64,000 nt of DNA, taken from contig CM020506.1 in the NCBI GenBank assembly GCA_009823395.1, forward strand, positions 1,849,501-1,913,500. Direction: 5' to 3'. A program made the position numbers and the translations under genes. Positions 1 to 13,700 of this stretch are shown piece by piece. The notes under the pieces are model-generated. The model did not search any database. It saw nothing but the letters and a program-made list of their open reading frames with translations, and was not told the origin of the DNA. This DNA is from Thamnaconus septentrionalis (Eukaryota > Chordata > Actinopteri > Tetraodontiformes > Monacanthidae). How positions within the stretch are numbered: the stretch's first letter is position 1; each line of letters starts with the position of its first letter.

Positions 1-2194
1 CGCCACTGACCTCTTCTGGCATTCAGGCACATCTGGCATCAGATTATCCGATCGATCTCATTTCTTCTTGTTGTAATGGATTGCAAGATTTCTGCTAACA
101 CTCAGGATCAGGGGACTATGAACTGTTAATTAGCATGCAAATTTGAGACGTATTGGCTCCTGGACAGTCATTCTAAACTACTTATTAATGATTTATTATT
201 GCGATGGCTTCCTTCACTAACCTCAGAATTATTTGCTCAGAAACCCTAAATGTACCCCTTAGCCCAATACCACAACCAAATGAATGGTTACGGTGGGCAA
301 GCACTACAATGTTAAAACAAAAACAACATAAAAAAAAACATGTTTTTACACAACTTCCAATTTGCCTCAGTGTTTAAACTTCCGTGCTATGTTTTCAGCC
401 AGAAATCCACCTATAGCTGCACTTGCAAGCTTGAGATCAGCGGGAACTCAAACCTGCAGCCTGCGTTTACATGCTGCGGCTTGGAAGCTATCGCAGACAA
501 TTTGCCTAACAACACGGTGCTAATGTGAAATTGGACTGCTTTGTCTTCCGCACCGACACCGCAGGAGCAGAACGGAGACACGCATTGGTTTTCTCCGTCT
601 GTTATTCCTGGGGTTTTTACATCTAAGAAACTTCCAAAGAGCTACATGGTTTCGAGAATCCTGAAAAGTAAGGCAGATATTAAACAATCAGTCTGCTGAT
701 ATTTTCCTCAATCCACATGAAATCCACTTTTTCTTTCCACTGGTGGCACTGCTGACCTGTGTGGACCACTGAACAGAAGAAAATATATCTATATAATAAT
801 AATATAATACACTATATTTATACAGATAAATATACATGAACATATACATATATATGTGGGCATAAACTGTCCTTTAGGATCGTTTCATCTTATATTTTCT
901 GATCTTCTTTTTAGCTCTCCGCCATCTCTGATGCTTTCACGTTGCACTCGTGTTTATATGCAAATGAATACGGAGCTGCTGTGGTGAGCTAGGTGCTCCG
1001 TCGTCAGCCCGGGGCGTCCGCGTGTCCACGGAAAGCATGTTTCCTGATGGGAGCAGTAACACAGGGAGCCTCGACAACCTTTCTTTTTTTCTTCTTCTTT
1101 CTTCATGCAGTGAACAGTTTGCAGCACACAATCTTGTGCCTTTGAGATGACATCATCGTTTCAGAATCACTAATCCAAATAACCCTCAAATAACACTGTG
1201 GCATTATTGCCTTGGCTGGATTCAGTCGCCGGGTATGATATTAATGTTTGCATGTCCTCGCCGTGACGTCAATTTGCTTTCTTGTCTACTCTCTCCTCTC
1301 CAACGTGACTCTGTTAACAGCAGGCTCAGGTCGAGTTGCACACATTGAAACAAATCCTACATTGGCTCGGAATTGCAACTACACTCAATGAACGATCAGT
1401 CAAGCTGTCCCTTTAAGCAGCAAGCACATGTCACTCTGCTCGGCTTGTGAGAAAAATTAGACGGGGAAAGAAATAAAATCCACACAATCAGCAGTTTCAC
1501 AGGCACGCAAAGCGGGGGGGATGGCGTAATCAACCGGTTTCAGGACTGGCACTGCAAAACACGCAGAAACATGATGGGGAAGCAGCGTGAGGAGCTCAGG
1601 CGTAACACAAGATCTGGCGCTGACCCGCATTCAGGTCCAGGTCGGCGTTTGCGTGGACTTTCCGGGAGAGAGAGAGAGCTCAGGAAACATGAGATGAAAG
1701 AAAGAGGAACAGAGGAGCGTCACAGTGCCAGCCTTTGTGTGCGCGTGTGTGCGTTTGCATTAATAAAAAAAAAAAAGAAGAAGAAGAAGAAGAAGAAGAT
1801 AGCTGTGCAGAGCAGAGACATTGTTCCTCCCTCCCCAGCGCTTCCCGCTGAACAGCTGTACATTAGGGTGTGTGTGTGTGTGTGTGTGGAGGGCGGAGGG
1901 TGTGCGGAAAAGAAATGAAAAGAAAAAAAAGGGGAAGGAAGAGAAGTGATATTCTCACATTACCACACACACGGTGTGTGCAGACGGACGGACGTTTGGC
2001 TCGGTGATGGACAGCGCGTCAAGTTCTCTCGCCTAGTAGTTCGGTTCGCTTGTCGACCCCTCCTCCCCCCCCTCCTCCCTACCACCACCACCACCGCCGA
2101 GAGAGAGGTTTGCTCCCCCCCCCCCTTCCACTCGCTCCTCTCAGGGCCGCTACCGTCGCTGCTTTGACGCCCGGGCCGGCTGCTGAGCTTCGAG
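1..2194 (+). other. rap1gap: rap1gap 5' flank and probable 5' UTR
   Basis: No convincing coding exon is visible here. The last 300 bases are GC-rich with C-runs and CT-runs, consistent with a promoter-proximal region and 5' UTR. Short (TG)n (about 1867-1888) and AAG repeats (about 1770-1798) produce spurious open frames. A palindromic CRE-like octamer lies at 1264-1271. The transcription start cannot be fixed from sequence. Confidence 0.5.
1264..1271. promoter_or_regulatory. Perfect CRE octamer TGACGTCA upstream of rap1gap
   Basis: An exact palindromic cAMP-response element, the consensus CREB/ATF site, lies about 930 bp upstream of the rap1gap start codon. Whether it is used is unknown; an exact 8-mer occurs by chance about once per 65 kb. 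Confidence 0.35.
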
Positions 2195-2275
2195 ATGGCA
2201 AAGAATGACCTGGTGGAGGCGCCGCTCGGCGTCCCCGCCGCTGAGCCTTTGCTCAGGAGACGCTGCCAGAGCGAT
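2195..2275 (+). CDS. rap1gap: rap1gap exon 1 (start codon)
   Basis: ATG at 2195 opens 27 codons, [10 protein letters not shown] to RRRCQSD, ending at a strong donor GAT|gtgagt in phase 0. RAP1GAP N-termini vary between isoforms, so other first exons may exist outside the window. Confidence 0.75.
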
Positions 2276-5200
2276 GTGAGTACTCCCAATCAGATGCAAA
2301 TCTTATTTATTTATTTAGTATTTAGTGAGTATTGCACAGTATATTGTATGCAGCACTTTTGCATGTAAGACAAAAGCAAGTCGGGTCAGAATGACGGCTG
2401 CTTACAGGGGAGCGCCTGCAGTCCAATCAGTCAAAGTTTGTAAAGCCCCAAATCAAAAGCAAAGAAAAGCAACGGTGAGCCAGTGGAAGGGAGATGTTGG
2501 CTCAGATTCCGCTGCCAAGACGCCAACGGCGCCGCTTCCCTCGACCTCTCAGGGGAAATTCAGCGCATTTGCTTCGCTGATAATCCGCCCCGCGTTTAAA
2601 ACACAGTTGTTTGCTTTGCAGCGAGGAGAGCCGGATCTCACTTTCGCTGCTCCAAGTGCGACAATAGCACTCGGGGCCGCACCTCTGGCTTTACTGGGTC
2701 AGCTGTGCACGTTTATGAGGTCAGTTTTTTTTTTTTTGTTTTTTTTATACAAGCCGAGCGTGTTTGTCAGAGCGTTTGCACGCACGCGCTCCTCCTGTAG
2801 CTGCAGAGTGTTTGTGCGTGCGTGCGTGTGTGTGTTTTGGGAGTAGCGCCCCTCAGTAAATTTGAGCTGTCGTGTGGAAACATCAGCCTGGCACTTCAGT
2901 CTGCTCGCGTTACATGGTGAGCGGGAGCGGCTCCTCGGCTTAACGTCCTCGCCGGATGAGTCACGCCGGCCCGAGGGCGCCTCCCCTGACTCCCGAGTGC
3001 ACCTGTGGCACTGCTAATTGGACGAGGTACCGATTCGTTCTCGGCGAGGTCAAGGCGGCCGCCTCACATCATCGGCCGGATTAAGGCCTTATTTTTCCCC
3101 GTGCGGCGCCGGTGGCGGTTTTGAACCCGAACAGATCGCCGACGTGGCGGCGAGAAGAAGAAACGAGGCCGACCTTAAGGCGCACGATGCTTCGCAAGCA
3201 ACGTCCCATCCGCGTGCTAACGCGACCGCGTGTTCGCGGCGCCGACGGGGTTGTTCCATCCGACGAACGCAGCCAGATACTGTTGGCCGTAGCAACGAGG
3301 GCCAAGCGCCAGCGCTCCCGGAGCTCGTTTCTCCCCCCCCGAAGGGTTACTTGTTTACAGTGTGTTTGTCTCCGAGCTCAAAGTGACTGTTCTCCTGGAG
3401 TTAGACGAAACCTCGGCGGGACGGCTGCTATCGCAGCACGCCCAAATCCCCTCCTGGTTTTCAAAACCGTCCTGAGCGGTCTGGCTGCGAGTGGAAAGCC
3501 TGAGCTATCAGTGGCAACAACCGCAACCGCAGCAGCCGAGGAGGTTTTTGGAAGATCACACCAGCTTCAGATGTGGCCTGGGCTGCACGTGGAATCATTC
3601 TTGTCGAAGTGGGGGGAGCGTCCGTCCGTCCGTCCTGGGCCACACTGAAAAACCTCACAGTCAACTGGTCTCCGTGGAAGCTGCAGTTTTGCCTTCGCTT
3701 GCAGGGTTTGAGTGAGGGGTCTGTAGATGTAGAGGTTTTTTTGCATTTGTGCGTCGCACTTCAAAAGTTTGGGGTCACTGACTCATTTCTAAACTACGCC
3801 ATTATAACCAGTTTTATGCAATAATGATCTTGAAAGCCCCGTTAGCGCTAATGAAAACCATTTCCAATGTCTGAAAAAACGTGATTGAGAGAATTCCAAG
3901 TGTGCAAAAATCTGTGTGAACACACTACAAGTTGGCTGTTTTAAGAGCCTAAAATATAAAACGAGATGCTTCGTTTGCTCTTGAATGGTTTAGCAAACAC
4001 AGCTAAGTGGAATTATAATACAAAGCTTTGTTTAATAAATATAAAAAAATTGTAATTTTACAGCATTCAACTTCTGTAATGATGGTCGCATATCGCAGAC
4101 TTGATATTCATTCTCTAAGTTCACATTCAATTAGACAGTGAAGGCAGCAGCATCCATCTGCATCTATTCGCCAGAAACAACACCTTTACATCCTGGAATA
4201 TTTCGAGTTCCCAGCTAGAAGATGCACGTCCACGAACCGACAGCCCCCTTGCTGTGAGGTCACAGTGTTAACCAATGCACCACTGCGTCAGGTGGTCTTG
4301 ACAACCACGGCTGAGAAACCTCGAGTCCCATTTTATTATTCAACTGGAAAACATCCCTCGAGGCATCAGTAATAAATAAATAAATAAATTGTCCCTGCAT
4401 TGTGTGCATAGTATGCTGCGATGCGTAAAAAACCCTTATGGGCTCCAGTAGAAGTAGACGTACAGAGACAAAAGTCTTTTATCCTCCTTTTTCTCATCTC
4501 CCGTTGCTTTTCAAAGCTCGTCGGCTGCCTTTGTCCGCCGCGTTTGACAATTTCAAAGATGCCCTGAAAACATACACCCGACCATCTTGACCAACTGGAG
4601 CTTGTTCTGACTCGCCCAGCAGGTTCCCCCTTCACTACTTCCTCCTCCTCCTTCTTTTTGTGTCAGCCATGTGTAATTTAGTACGTTGCCACCAAGACAA
4701 ACTGGAAACCAACTGGTTTTTTTCAAGCAGCAATGTCATTGTTTATTTGCATTCTATAGCAAGGGATTGAATCACAGGCGCTCTTGGGGGACCCAGGCGA
4801 TCCACTCGCCTTGGGGTTGCTGGTCACTTCGCTCAGAGACAGAGCTGAAGGGACAGTGACTTAAGTGAAGAGGTTTCGTCTGGAGTGTTATTTCGCACGT
4901 GCCTTGAGTCCCAACTCAAGTCTGTAGCAGTGGCTACATCCACAAGAAGCCCTCAGTGGAAGCGCTGAGAGGTCAGAAAGTGCTGCCGCTGCCCTTGCTG
5001 TTTGCACGACCCCAAACTGAACCTGACAACAGCCTGCTTTTATGTTCAACTCAGCATCCAGTACAAGCCAGATGGGCTGGGTTTTTTTTTGTTTTTGTTG
5101 TTGTTTTTTTCCCCGAGGTTTGTATCAATCTCAAAGAGCAGGTGTGTCGTGCAAAGTACTAAACTTGTGCGACAAGTTCCGCCATCTGTGTATGAATATG

Positions 5201-7643
5201 GAAGAAAGTGGCGAGTAAGTGCTCTGGGCAAGCGGCGGACGAGAAAAAAAAGTTATATAAATGCAAATCGGCGTGGCATATTACCATTTAAAGAGAAAGA
5301 AACAACCTGGAGTATTGCATTTTAGGCTGAATACACAAGCGGGCATGGATAAGTTGGTTTTCTTTTTTTTTTTTATGATGTCTCCTCTGACCCCAAAAGG
5401 TCTCAAGATGCTTTTGATTGTTTTCTTTGCAGCTCGGAGAAGCTGCGGCGTTTAGCTGAATGTGAAAACGCGTCGCGCTCGCGTCGCCTGCGGAGTCATG
5501 AAAATTTCAAACGCATCCTCAAACCCCCCCCAGTCCCCCGTCCGCCTTCTTCTTAGACTTGGAGCTGTGATGGGATCACTCATGACCAGGGTTAAGTCTG
5601 GATGTGAGGCAGGGCCACAGTGGGGACGGAATAAAGGAGCGTCAGACATCCGAGGCTGTAATCTTTCCTTGGCTTTTGAACCGTGCAGGCGGCATGCCCG
5701 TTGAGCACGGATGAAAGATGAGCGGAGGCAGCGGTGAACTGTCGAACCCTCTTGTCCTTTTTTTAGACCTTGTGTCAACTTTCTTCCCCAGACCACGGAC
5801 CTGTTTGCCATGATCGAGAGGATGCAGGTAGGCTGTAACCGGTCCCCAGTCTCCGTCTTTGTGTTCGCTGCCCGACCTCCTCGTCCGCTCTCTTTTCTGC
5901 CTTCAATCAAATCCTCGCGCTGACTTCCCAAAACTCAAACTGGTCTTCCGCTCCCAGTTTTTTTTTTTTTTCAAAAGTCCCATTTGTCCTCCCGCCCCGA
6001 TGTTTTCCGTGCACCCGGTCCACGTCGCTGTTCCGCTCTTTGGCTTCCTGCGCTACTTTCAGCATGGACAAGCCCTCCAGGGAGTGTCCGTCGCTTGCTG
6101 AAACCCGAGGCTTCTGGACTTTGTGTTTTTCCCCTTCAAACCGCCGCCGCGTGTTGTGATTGCAGCGAGTGTGAAACTGGTGACGGTCAGCTTATCAACG
6201 CCGACCAAACGGAAGAGTGGATGGACTCTGAAAGAATAGCAGTGGAGACTGAAAGGAATACTCTGTGTGGCACCCGCAGACTTTCTTATCTTTTCTCTGC
6301 CTCGTTTTCTCCCTTATTTGTCTTCTTCTTGAACGATGTGTCACGGGAACAGACAGCTGTACGCCTTTCTGTTCCCGTGTCCCTTGAAGCTTTAGTCTCG
6401 CTGGGCCTTGTGCTGTTCACATGTTCGTGGAATACCACAAATAACAGTGTTATCTCAATCTACTACAGTCGTATCCTGCATGCCGTGGAAACCGAGGTCG
6501 GGGGTTGTTTTTTCTGTTCAGCATTCCTGACATGCAAACAACAGCAGCTTATTTGATTATTGGAGCTGCGTTTACATGGACTTCAGTCGCCTGGTATTGA
6601 CACTCGTGTATTAGTGTTTACGGGGAACTTCATGCTCCTATACACATGATAACACATTAAAAAAAAAACAGGAATCAGACACAAATTTGTTTTGACGTTT
6701 AGTTTTTACAGCTAAAAATTGCATTTTTTTGATAATAAAAAACATCACAGTGCGTCATTAAATGCCAACATTGCGTTCAAATGTTGTTGAAACAACGTGT
6801 CCTTGCCTTTAAATGCCACTGCCGCTGTGACAAACATACCTGGCTGTGACTGAAGGCTTCGTCAACACGGCTTCGTGACAGTCATTGTTCACGTGATGGT
6901 GCCGTGTTTCTTACGGTTCAACAACATTTAGGTTTCTGACATGTCGCCGAGACGAGTCACAGGTGGTCAGCAGCTGTGGCGTATATGATTACGACACTCT
7001 GGTGCATAAAGTAAAAATGTAGTTGAAAAAAGCTGATCATTACCAGGATACTCCAGCCATTGTAAATGCATGTTCTCCAACAAAGGGGAAAAGGAATTGG
7101 GTGGGTGGGATGAAAAGAGAAACGGAAGCAGTTCTGGGGCCTTTAATGAAGGCTCTTCCACTCTCCATTTGATCTGTCTGACTTAATCCTGTGGAGAAAA
7201 AATAATGGGCTTTGCTATATTTTGGACCTCGCTGCAGGCCCTTTCATACAAAGAGCGCCGCTGTTCACTTCCGTCTGCTTTGGAGACTGCCAGTTGTCAG
7301 CGGAGACAGCGGTGCGGGATGGATGGAGTAGTCACAAATTGACTGTGTGTGTGTGTGTGTGTGTGTTTAAGCCCTTTGGGAAAAACATGGTTAACGGCAT
7401 CTATAGAAGGTCGCTTTCACTCCACCATAACGGAATTCTCCCCCACTTTATCTCCTGCTGAGATATGCCTCCAATTCCTCCTCCTCCTTCTCCTCCTACT
7501 TCCTACTTATGCTTCCTCTTCCTTCGTGCCATCTGGTGATTTCCCTCCTGCCTTATGTAAACCTGAATTATTGTCACAGAGAATTATCTCACACCACGCC
7601 GCCGCACGGGGGAATTTTCAACGGGACTTGGCAAGCTAAACTG

Positions 7644-7675
<32 letters not shown>

Positions 7676-7750
7676 CTTCACGTGAGTCTGAGATCTTTCA
7701 CCTGATCTGTCAGTATCCTTTCCCTCCCTACCTCTTTCTCCTTCTCTCCC

Positions 7751-7784
<34 letters not shown>

Positions 7785-10700
7785 CAGGGTCTCAGAATGG
7801 ATGAGCAAAGATGCCCACTCCCTCCCCCCCTCAAAGTGAGTCCCAAATCCTCACATCACCTGGTAGTCCGGAGTCGGGTAAAGCATCCCTAATGGCCGAG
7901 CCATAGACCTCGCCCTTATCTGCCGTCAGACAGGCTTTAAGGCTTCTCCCTGGCTGAGTGTGCAACTCGACGGGGGGAAACCGCGGCTGCAGAGGCCCTA
8001 AGCCGCCCTATTACCTGGGTGGGATAACGCAGCCGGCTCGGGGGAGAAGAGGGAGATACTCTGGGCGGAGCAGAAGGGCCGAGGTCAGGCCAGGGAGGGC
8101 GCGCTAGATTGGCGAGCGGCTGAAAGCGGCACGGGGGAAGCCGTTGTTGCCGCAAAAACACTCACTTATCTCGGCGGAGGTGTGTTGGCGAGGAGAGCTC
8201 TTCACGCCCACCCATCCGTCTCCAGCTCTAACCAAAGCCACACACGGGGAGCTAGGGACCATTCGGGAACCTTGGCTTTATTTCTGTCTGCAGTATGAGC
8301 TGCCTCACCGTCTTTATAACGGGCACTGTAAACATGCTGCCAGCGCCAAGCGGTTGGCGGAGGACAATTTTTAAAGCCGTATTCTCAAAATGGTCATGCT
8401 TTCCTTCATCCTCTGTGGAAAACGGGGCCATTGTTCATCATGAAATGGAAGTCGTACAGACAAACCTTTGGAGGAAGCACAAAACTCACCAGGCTTCTGC
8501 TGCTCTTCAGTAACTCTGCCTTTTAGATATACAACAACCCTTTGCGGAATCATGACGGCAGAGTATGTGGTTGTCCAACATGCTTAATCAAATCACCTGA
8601 CCCCTCTGGCACCAAAGGTTTGTTGTGTATATTGATATTCCTATTCCCAAAAGTATTGATCAAACTAAGCGTCCAAGGGATCTTGCGTTCACACTGCAGG
8701 TCTCATTGCTGAAATCAGATTTTTTTTGTTGAAGTTTGTTTTTTGGATGCTGCTCAATGTCAGTGTGCAGCATCCAACTTAAAAATTGTCTGCATCAATT
8801 TTTAAGTTGTTGTCCAATCGACTAAATTTTGACTAAGTGACAATCAGATGAGTGAGTGCCTCCATCACTGTTGTGCTACCTGCTCCTGCCTCCTCAACGC
8901 AGAACCGGTGTGTATATAAAGATTGACAGAGCTTCCAGTTTCTAAAAGGAGGCTTACCATTGGGCGCGGCGGTGTTTGAGGGACAAGCTGCACTCACGTT
9001 CCTGTCATTGCTCATGGCAACACCCACACATCCAAATATGGAAACTTCTGGTCTCAAAACAAACTGGAAACTCACTGACTCAAACTCATCAACATGACCG
9101 CTCCGACTGGAGGATGCGAAATCTATCCGAACATGGACTGATACAAACAGATACATACCATAGGTCAGATGCCAAAATAAAATAAAATAAATAAATGAAT
9201 AACTCCGACTGTCTGAATCCGATGTGCATCACATAGCTGCAAAAGAGCATGATTTGGGCCTGCAGTGTGAACGAAGTGCAATATTTTTCTTCGTGATGTT
9301 CCGTCGAGACTCAAAAATTAAATTTGAAATTGAAGAAGTGAATAAATCAAAGAAATCACAGTGTGTAACTGAGGGGAAGTCAGCTCGTCCAAACTTGCAG
9401 GGTGATATCGCAAAACTGATTTCTGGAGTGCTGCCAATTTCACAGATAAATGCCACGGTGATGGAAAACAAACAGGTAAGAAGAGAGATGAAGCGTCTGC
9501 CGCTGTCAACGTCCACTGACGTGTTGCAAATATGATTCACAACAGTGCATGCACATTCATCAAGAAAGCTCTTTTTTCTGTGGCAGATTTTATTGTCCCC
9601 GTTTCTTGCAAAAAAAAACGAAATGTTTGAGGTTTGGCAAAGCAATTAATTGCTTTGGCGAGACAAATCCGGCTGCGACTAAAGAGCCCCTCAAGTCCCT
9701 CATTACAGAGACTGTTGTTTAGACGAGTTGGTTAAGACTGTGCAGTATCTTGCTGAAAAAGTTGCATTTTACAACACATCCAAGATCCCAAGTTGTTCAA
9801 ATCCAGCTTTCACTATCATCCAGTCAGATTAATCCACTTGTTTGTGTTTTGGCGGTGTTGTCCCCAAGGCACCACTGAACACAAATCCCATTGTGCCTTT
9901 TCCATCCTTGCAAGAAAGTTTCCAGAGAATGAACTAAATGTGGGCGCAGTTAAAATTCCACCCCAGGGTTAATGGGCCTTGCTAGTTGATGATTCAAAAC
10001 TAAAGGTACCTGAGGACGGAACTCATTTTTTTTGTCTCCCTCTCTGCAGACAGAAGAGGACTACATCCCTTATCCCAGCGTCCATGAGGTACAAGAAGAC
10101 AGACAAAGAGTGAAATGTTGTCCTTGCCACGCAACAACCATAAATACCAAAACTCTATTTCTGTCCTTTGCCCCCAGGTTCTCGGCCGCAGAAGCCCCTT
10201 TCCGCTCATTCTGCTGCCCCAGTTTGGAGGCTACTGGATCGAGGGGACCAACCACGAGCCAAAAGAACCCCCAGACGCCGAGCAGCCTCCCTGTCCCGCC
10301 TCCCACGTCAAACTGGAGACAAACAGCACGGCCAAAATCTATCGCAAGAATTTCATGGGCAAGGTGAGGGAGAGGAAGGATGGAATGCCTGGTTTTGGAA
10401 GATAACCGCTGCTTGACTGGTCTCGCCGACAGTCAGTCGACCTTCATGACTGTCTGGTGACAATAGTTGTAATTTCAAATAGATTTGCTCTCCAAAAGAA
10501 AATTCAAGAAAGGTCCTCCAGCTCTAAAATGTTTTGGTTTTAATTTGAGATATGTTGGCCAAACAACATCATTGCCTCATCATCACCCTTTTTTTTTTTT
10601 TTTTTTTTTACTATTTTGCCAGTGATGATGATTGCACTCAGAATACTAACACTAGTGTTAAGGTCATTGAAGTTTGATTTTCTGTCCAAGTCCTGTTGGA

Positions 10701-13700
10701 GCGTTATTTTGTCTCACCTTGGAGCGTGTCGTGCTGCTGTGTGTACTCATCAGGAACACTTTAACTACTACACCATGGACGCTGCTCTGGGCCACTTGGT
10801 CTTTTCCATGAAGTACGACGTCATCGGGGATCAAGAGCACCTGCGCCTGATGCTGCGGTACAATACCACTGTTGTTTTTACCCTGGTCTCTCTTCCCTTT
10901 GTTTATTTTCATTCCCTTTATTTAATCTCCACCTTTAACTTTGCTATATCCCATTAAACGCCTCGTAACCTTGATACTATTTCCTTTTTTTCCCACCACC
11001 AATGACCATGAACTACTGACAATCCTGCTCACAATGTCCGTGTAATGCAGTGATTTTGAAATATAGTCATTGCTTGAATTTAAAGTTGACTGAACAAAAA
11101 GCCAGATTCCATCCCTGCCTTCTGCTTCCTGGAAACCCTTGCTTCTTCAACTGCAAAATGGGGTGTAACTATCAAATAAAGGACAATCTACCCCAAACTG
11201 TAATTTCACTCGCTTGCTACTTACCACTTTGTCAATTTAGGCAGCCGTTTACAGCTGCAAAGTTTGTCTTTGTGAAGGCAGTCTAGAGTGTGAGTGTGAC
11301 TCCAAATGGTTGTGAGATTCTCTGTGTGGCTGGATCAATGGATGGATGGACGGATGGATGAAAGGATACTTCCTACTTATTCTTGAAAAGGGTGCCCTAC
11401 TTCTCGTGGGTTAATTGCAACCGCTGCCCCATGACAGGTGGAAAAAAAATGATATATGGGACTGGGAATATGACAAAGTCGTCAGTATAAACTGGGTGGA
11501 ATTTGAATGTTGGTTAAATTGTCCATTCACTTGACTTGAAAAAGTGGTAGCCACAGATGTGTATTTACTTCAGCCGCTTATGTAATTGCAGTTGAGTAAG
11601 AGCTATTAAAACGTGTGGTGCGCCCAAGTACCTCTCAATAAATATTGACTCGGAAAAGCCGCGCTGTGCAGCGCACAACAATTAGCATGCAGCGCGCCAT
11701 TCATCCTTGTTGCACAAGTGTGACGCCTCCCAACCAGCCGTTACCCAAACGCTGCGCTGACTCAGTGTCCTCCTGAGAAGCATCACATAACCTGAGAATT
11801 AATTTTAGCAACGCAGAGGCTCCACTACAAGTTTATTTTATGGCCCCATTCCCTCTTTGTTAATGGAGCCCGAGAGCGGAGGAGTCAGGCCAAGAGGCTT
11901 CAGCCCACTGCTTCCACACTGGATGGGCGCCACCTACGGCCGGCCCAACGACCCGGTCGAGCTTAGTCATCTCCGCTATTGTAGCAGCTGCCGCTGACTC
12001 ATGGAGCAGATTTAAAAACATCAGCGGGACGTCTTTATGATGATGCACATGCTCCTTTCTTCTTTTCGCTGTCACTTCACCGTGCCGCACCAGCTTGAAC
12101 GTTCCAAAAGTCTTTTTCATCGTGTCATTTCTTTCTCTTTACTTCCTCCGCTTGTTATTTTTCACCTGATTGCCTCTGTAATTTGGCTTTGAAGATTTAT
12201 CACCAGGCAGTCCCCAAAGATTTGCTTTCAACTGCCATTTTACTTCCGCTTGAAAAAAGACCTCAGACCTACAAACAGTTATAACGTATTATTTAAAGTC
12301 AGAAAATTCTCGTCTTCTTTCAGCACAAAACTTAAAACCCACCAGGACGTGATTCCCATTTCCTGCCTCACAGAGTTCCCCAACGTGGTTCAGATGGCCA
12401 AGGTACCACATATATAATAGACAGTCAAAAAAAAAAAACTGCATTAGGTTTATTGTGTGCAGTTTTAAGTTATTCACCTAACCCTTTTATTTTGCAGCTT
12501 GTTTGTGAAGAAGTGAACGTGGACAGGTTCTACCCTGTCCTCTACCCAAAAGTAAGCACTTTGCCTCCTATTTCAAATCAATGAATATCCACCAACCCAC
12601 TGAAGGGCTTTCTTTTGATCTGCTCAGGCATCCAGGCTCATTGTCACATTTGATGAGCATGTGATCAGCAACAACTTCAAGTTTGGGGTCATTTATCAAA
12701 AGTTTGGACAGGTGAGTCCGGACCTGAAGTTTTTCGTCTTGACAACTCATTCGTCACACTCTCTCTCTCCCTCTTCCTCCATCTTTATCTCTCTCTCTCT
12801 CTCTCTCTCTCTTGTTTTTTCAGACATCAGAGGAGGAGCTGTTCGGCAACATGGAAGAAAGTCCCGCCTTCGTCGAGTTCCTGGAGTTTCTGGGCCACAA
12901 GATCGAGCTCCACGACTTTAAAGGGTTCAAACGCCCCCCAACGATTCGCCTAGTGTTTCTGGGGAGCGGCCCGTCACTCTGTCTCTGTGCTATTGATTAG
13001 AGGGTGAATCCCTGAAAAAAGGCGATTCAGAGTGTCCTGGCATTCGCGGAGCCGTTGACATTGTGATGGAGTGGGCAGCCGCAGTGCCCTTGGCGTGCTC
13101 TCGGTGATGGATGAGCGTGAATTGACCGGGCGCTCTCAGTGGTGCGCACTCGGGTGTTCCGCTCCTAATGCCGCTTTGTTCGTCCTTGCGGCTGCGTCGC
13201 CTCTCTTTTGCCTTTGCTTCTTTCCCTCTCCCCACTTTCAAATTTCCTCCTTTCTACTTCTCTCCGTCCTCAACTCTACCCTTTCTCCATCTCCTCTCCA
13301 GATTCCGAGGCGGCCTGGATGTCACTCACGGCCAGACGGGGACGGAGTCCGTCTACACCAGTTTCCATAATAAGGAGATCATGTTCCATGTGTCCACCAA
13401 GCTGCCTTACACCGAAGGAGACTCGCAGCAGGTAGAGTGACAGCTCGGTGATTTAACGGTCGGGCCAACTCATTTGTGTTTTAAGTGTCCGGTCGGTTCA
13501 TTTCACCGATTGGCTTGTAAAGGCCTCTTCTTGTGACCCGTCCACGTGTCAGACGGCAGCTGAAACAACAGCCTGTGGATTTAACATCAAACAAATGTCT
13601 TGCATGCTAATATTGACTAGGCAAGAACGACTAGCCGTCTTTCAGTGAATGGGAAGCCGACTTTAGCTCAGCTATGTTGGACTACTGGGAGACTGTTTCT

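Noticed and set aside
1571..1918. 115-aa frame upstream of rap1gap
   Set aside because: It contains a poly-Lys run from an AAG repeat and (TG)n-derived Val/Cys, with no domain or splice support.
9229..9645. 138-aa minus-strand frame in rap1gap intron 3
   Set aside because: No recognisable domain, and it overlaps the MITE-like element and AT-rich intron.
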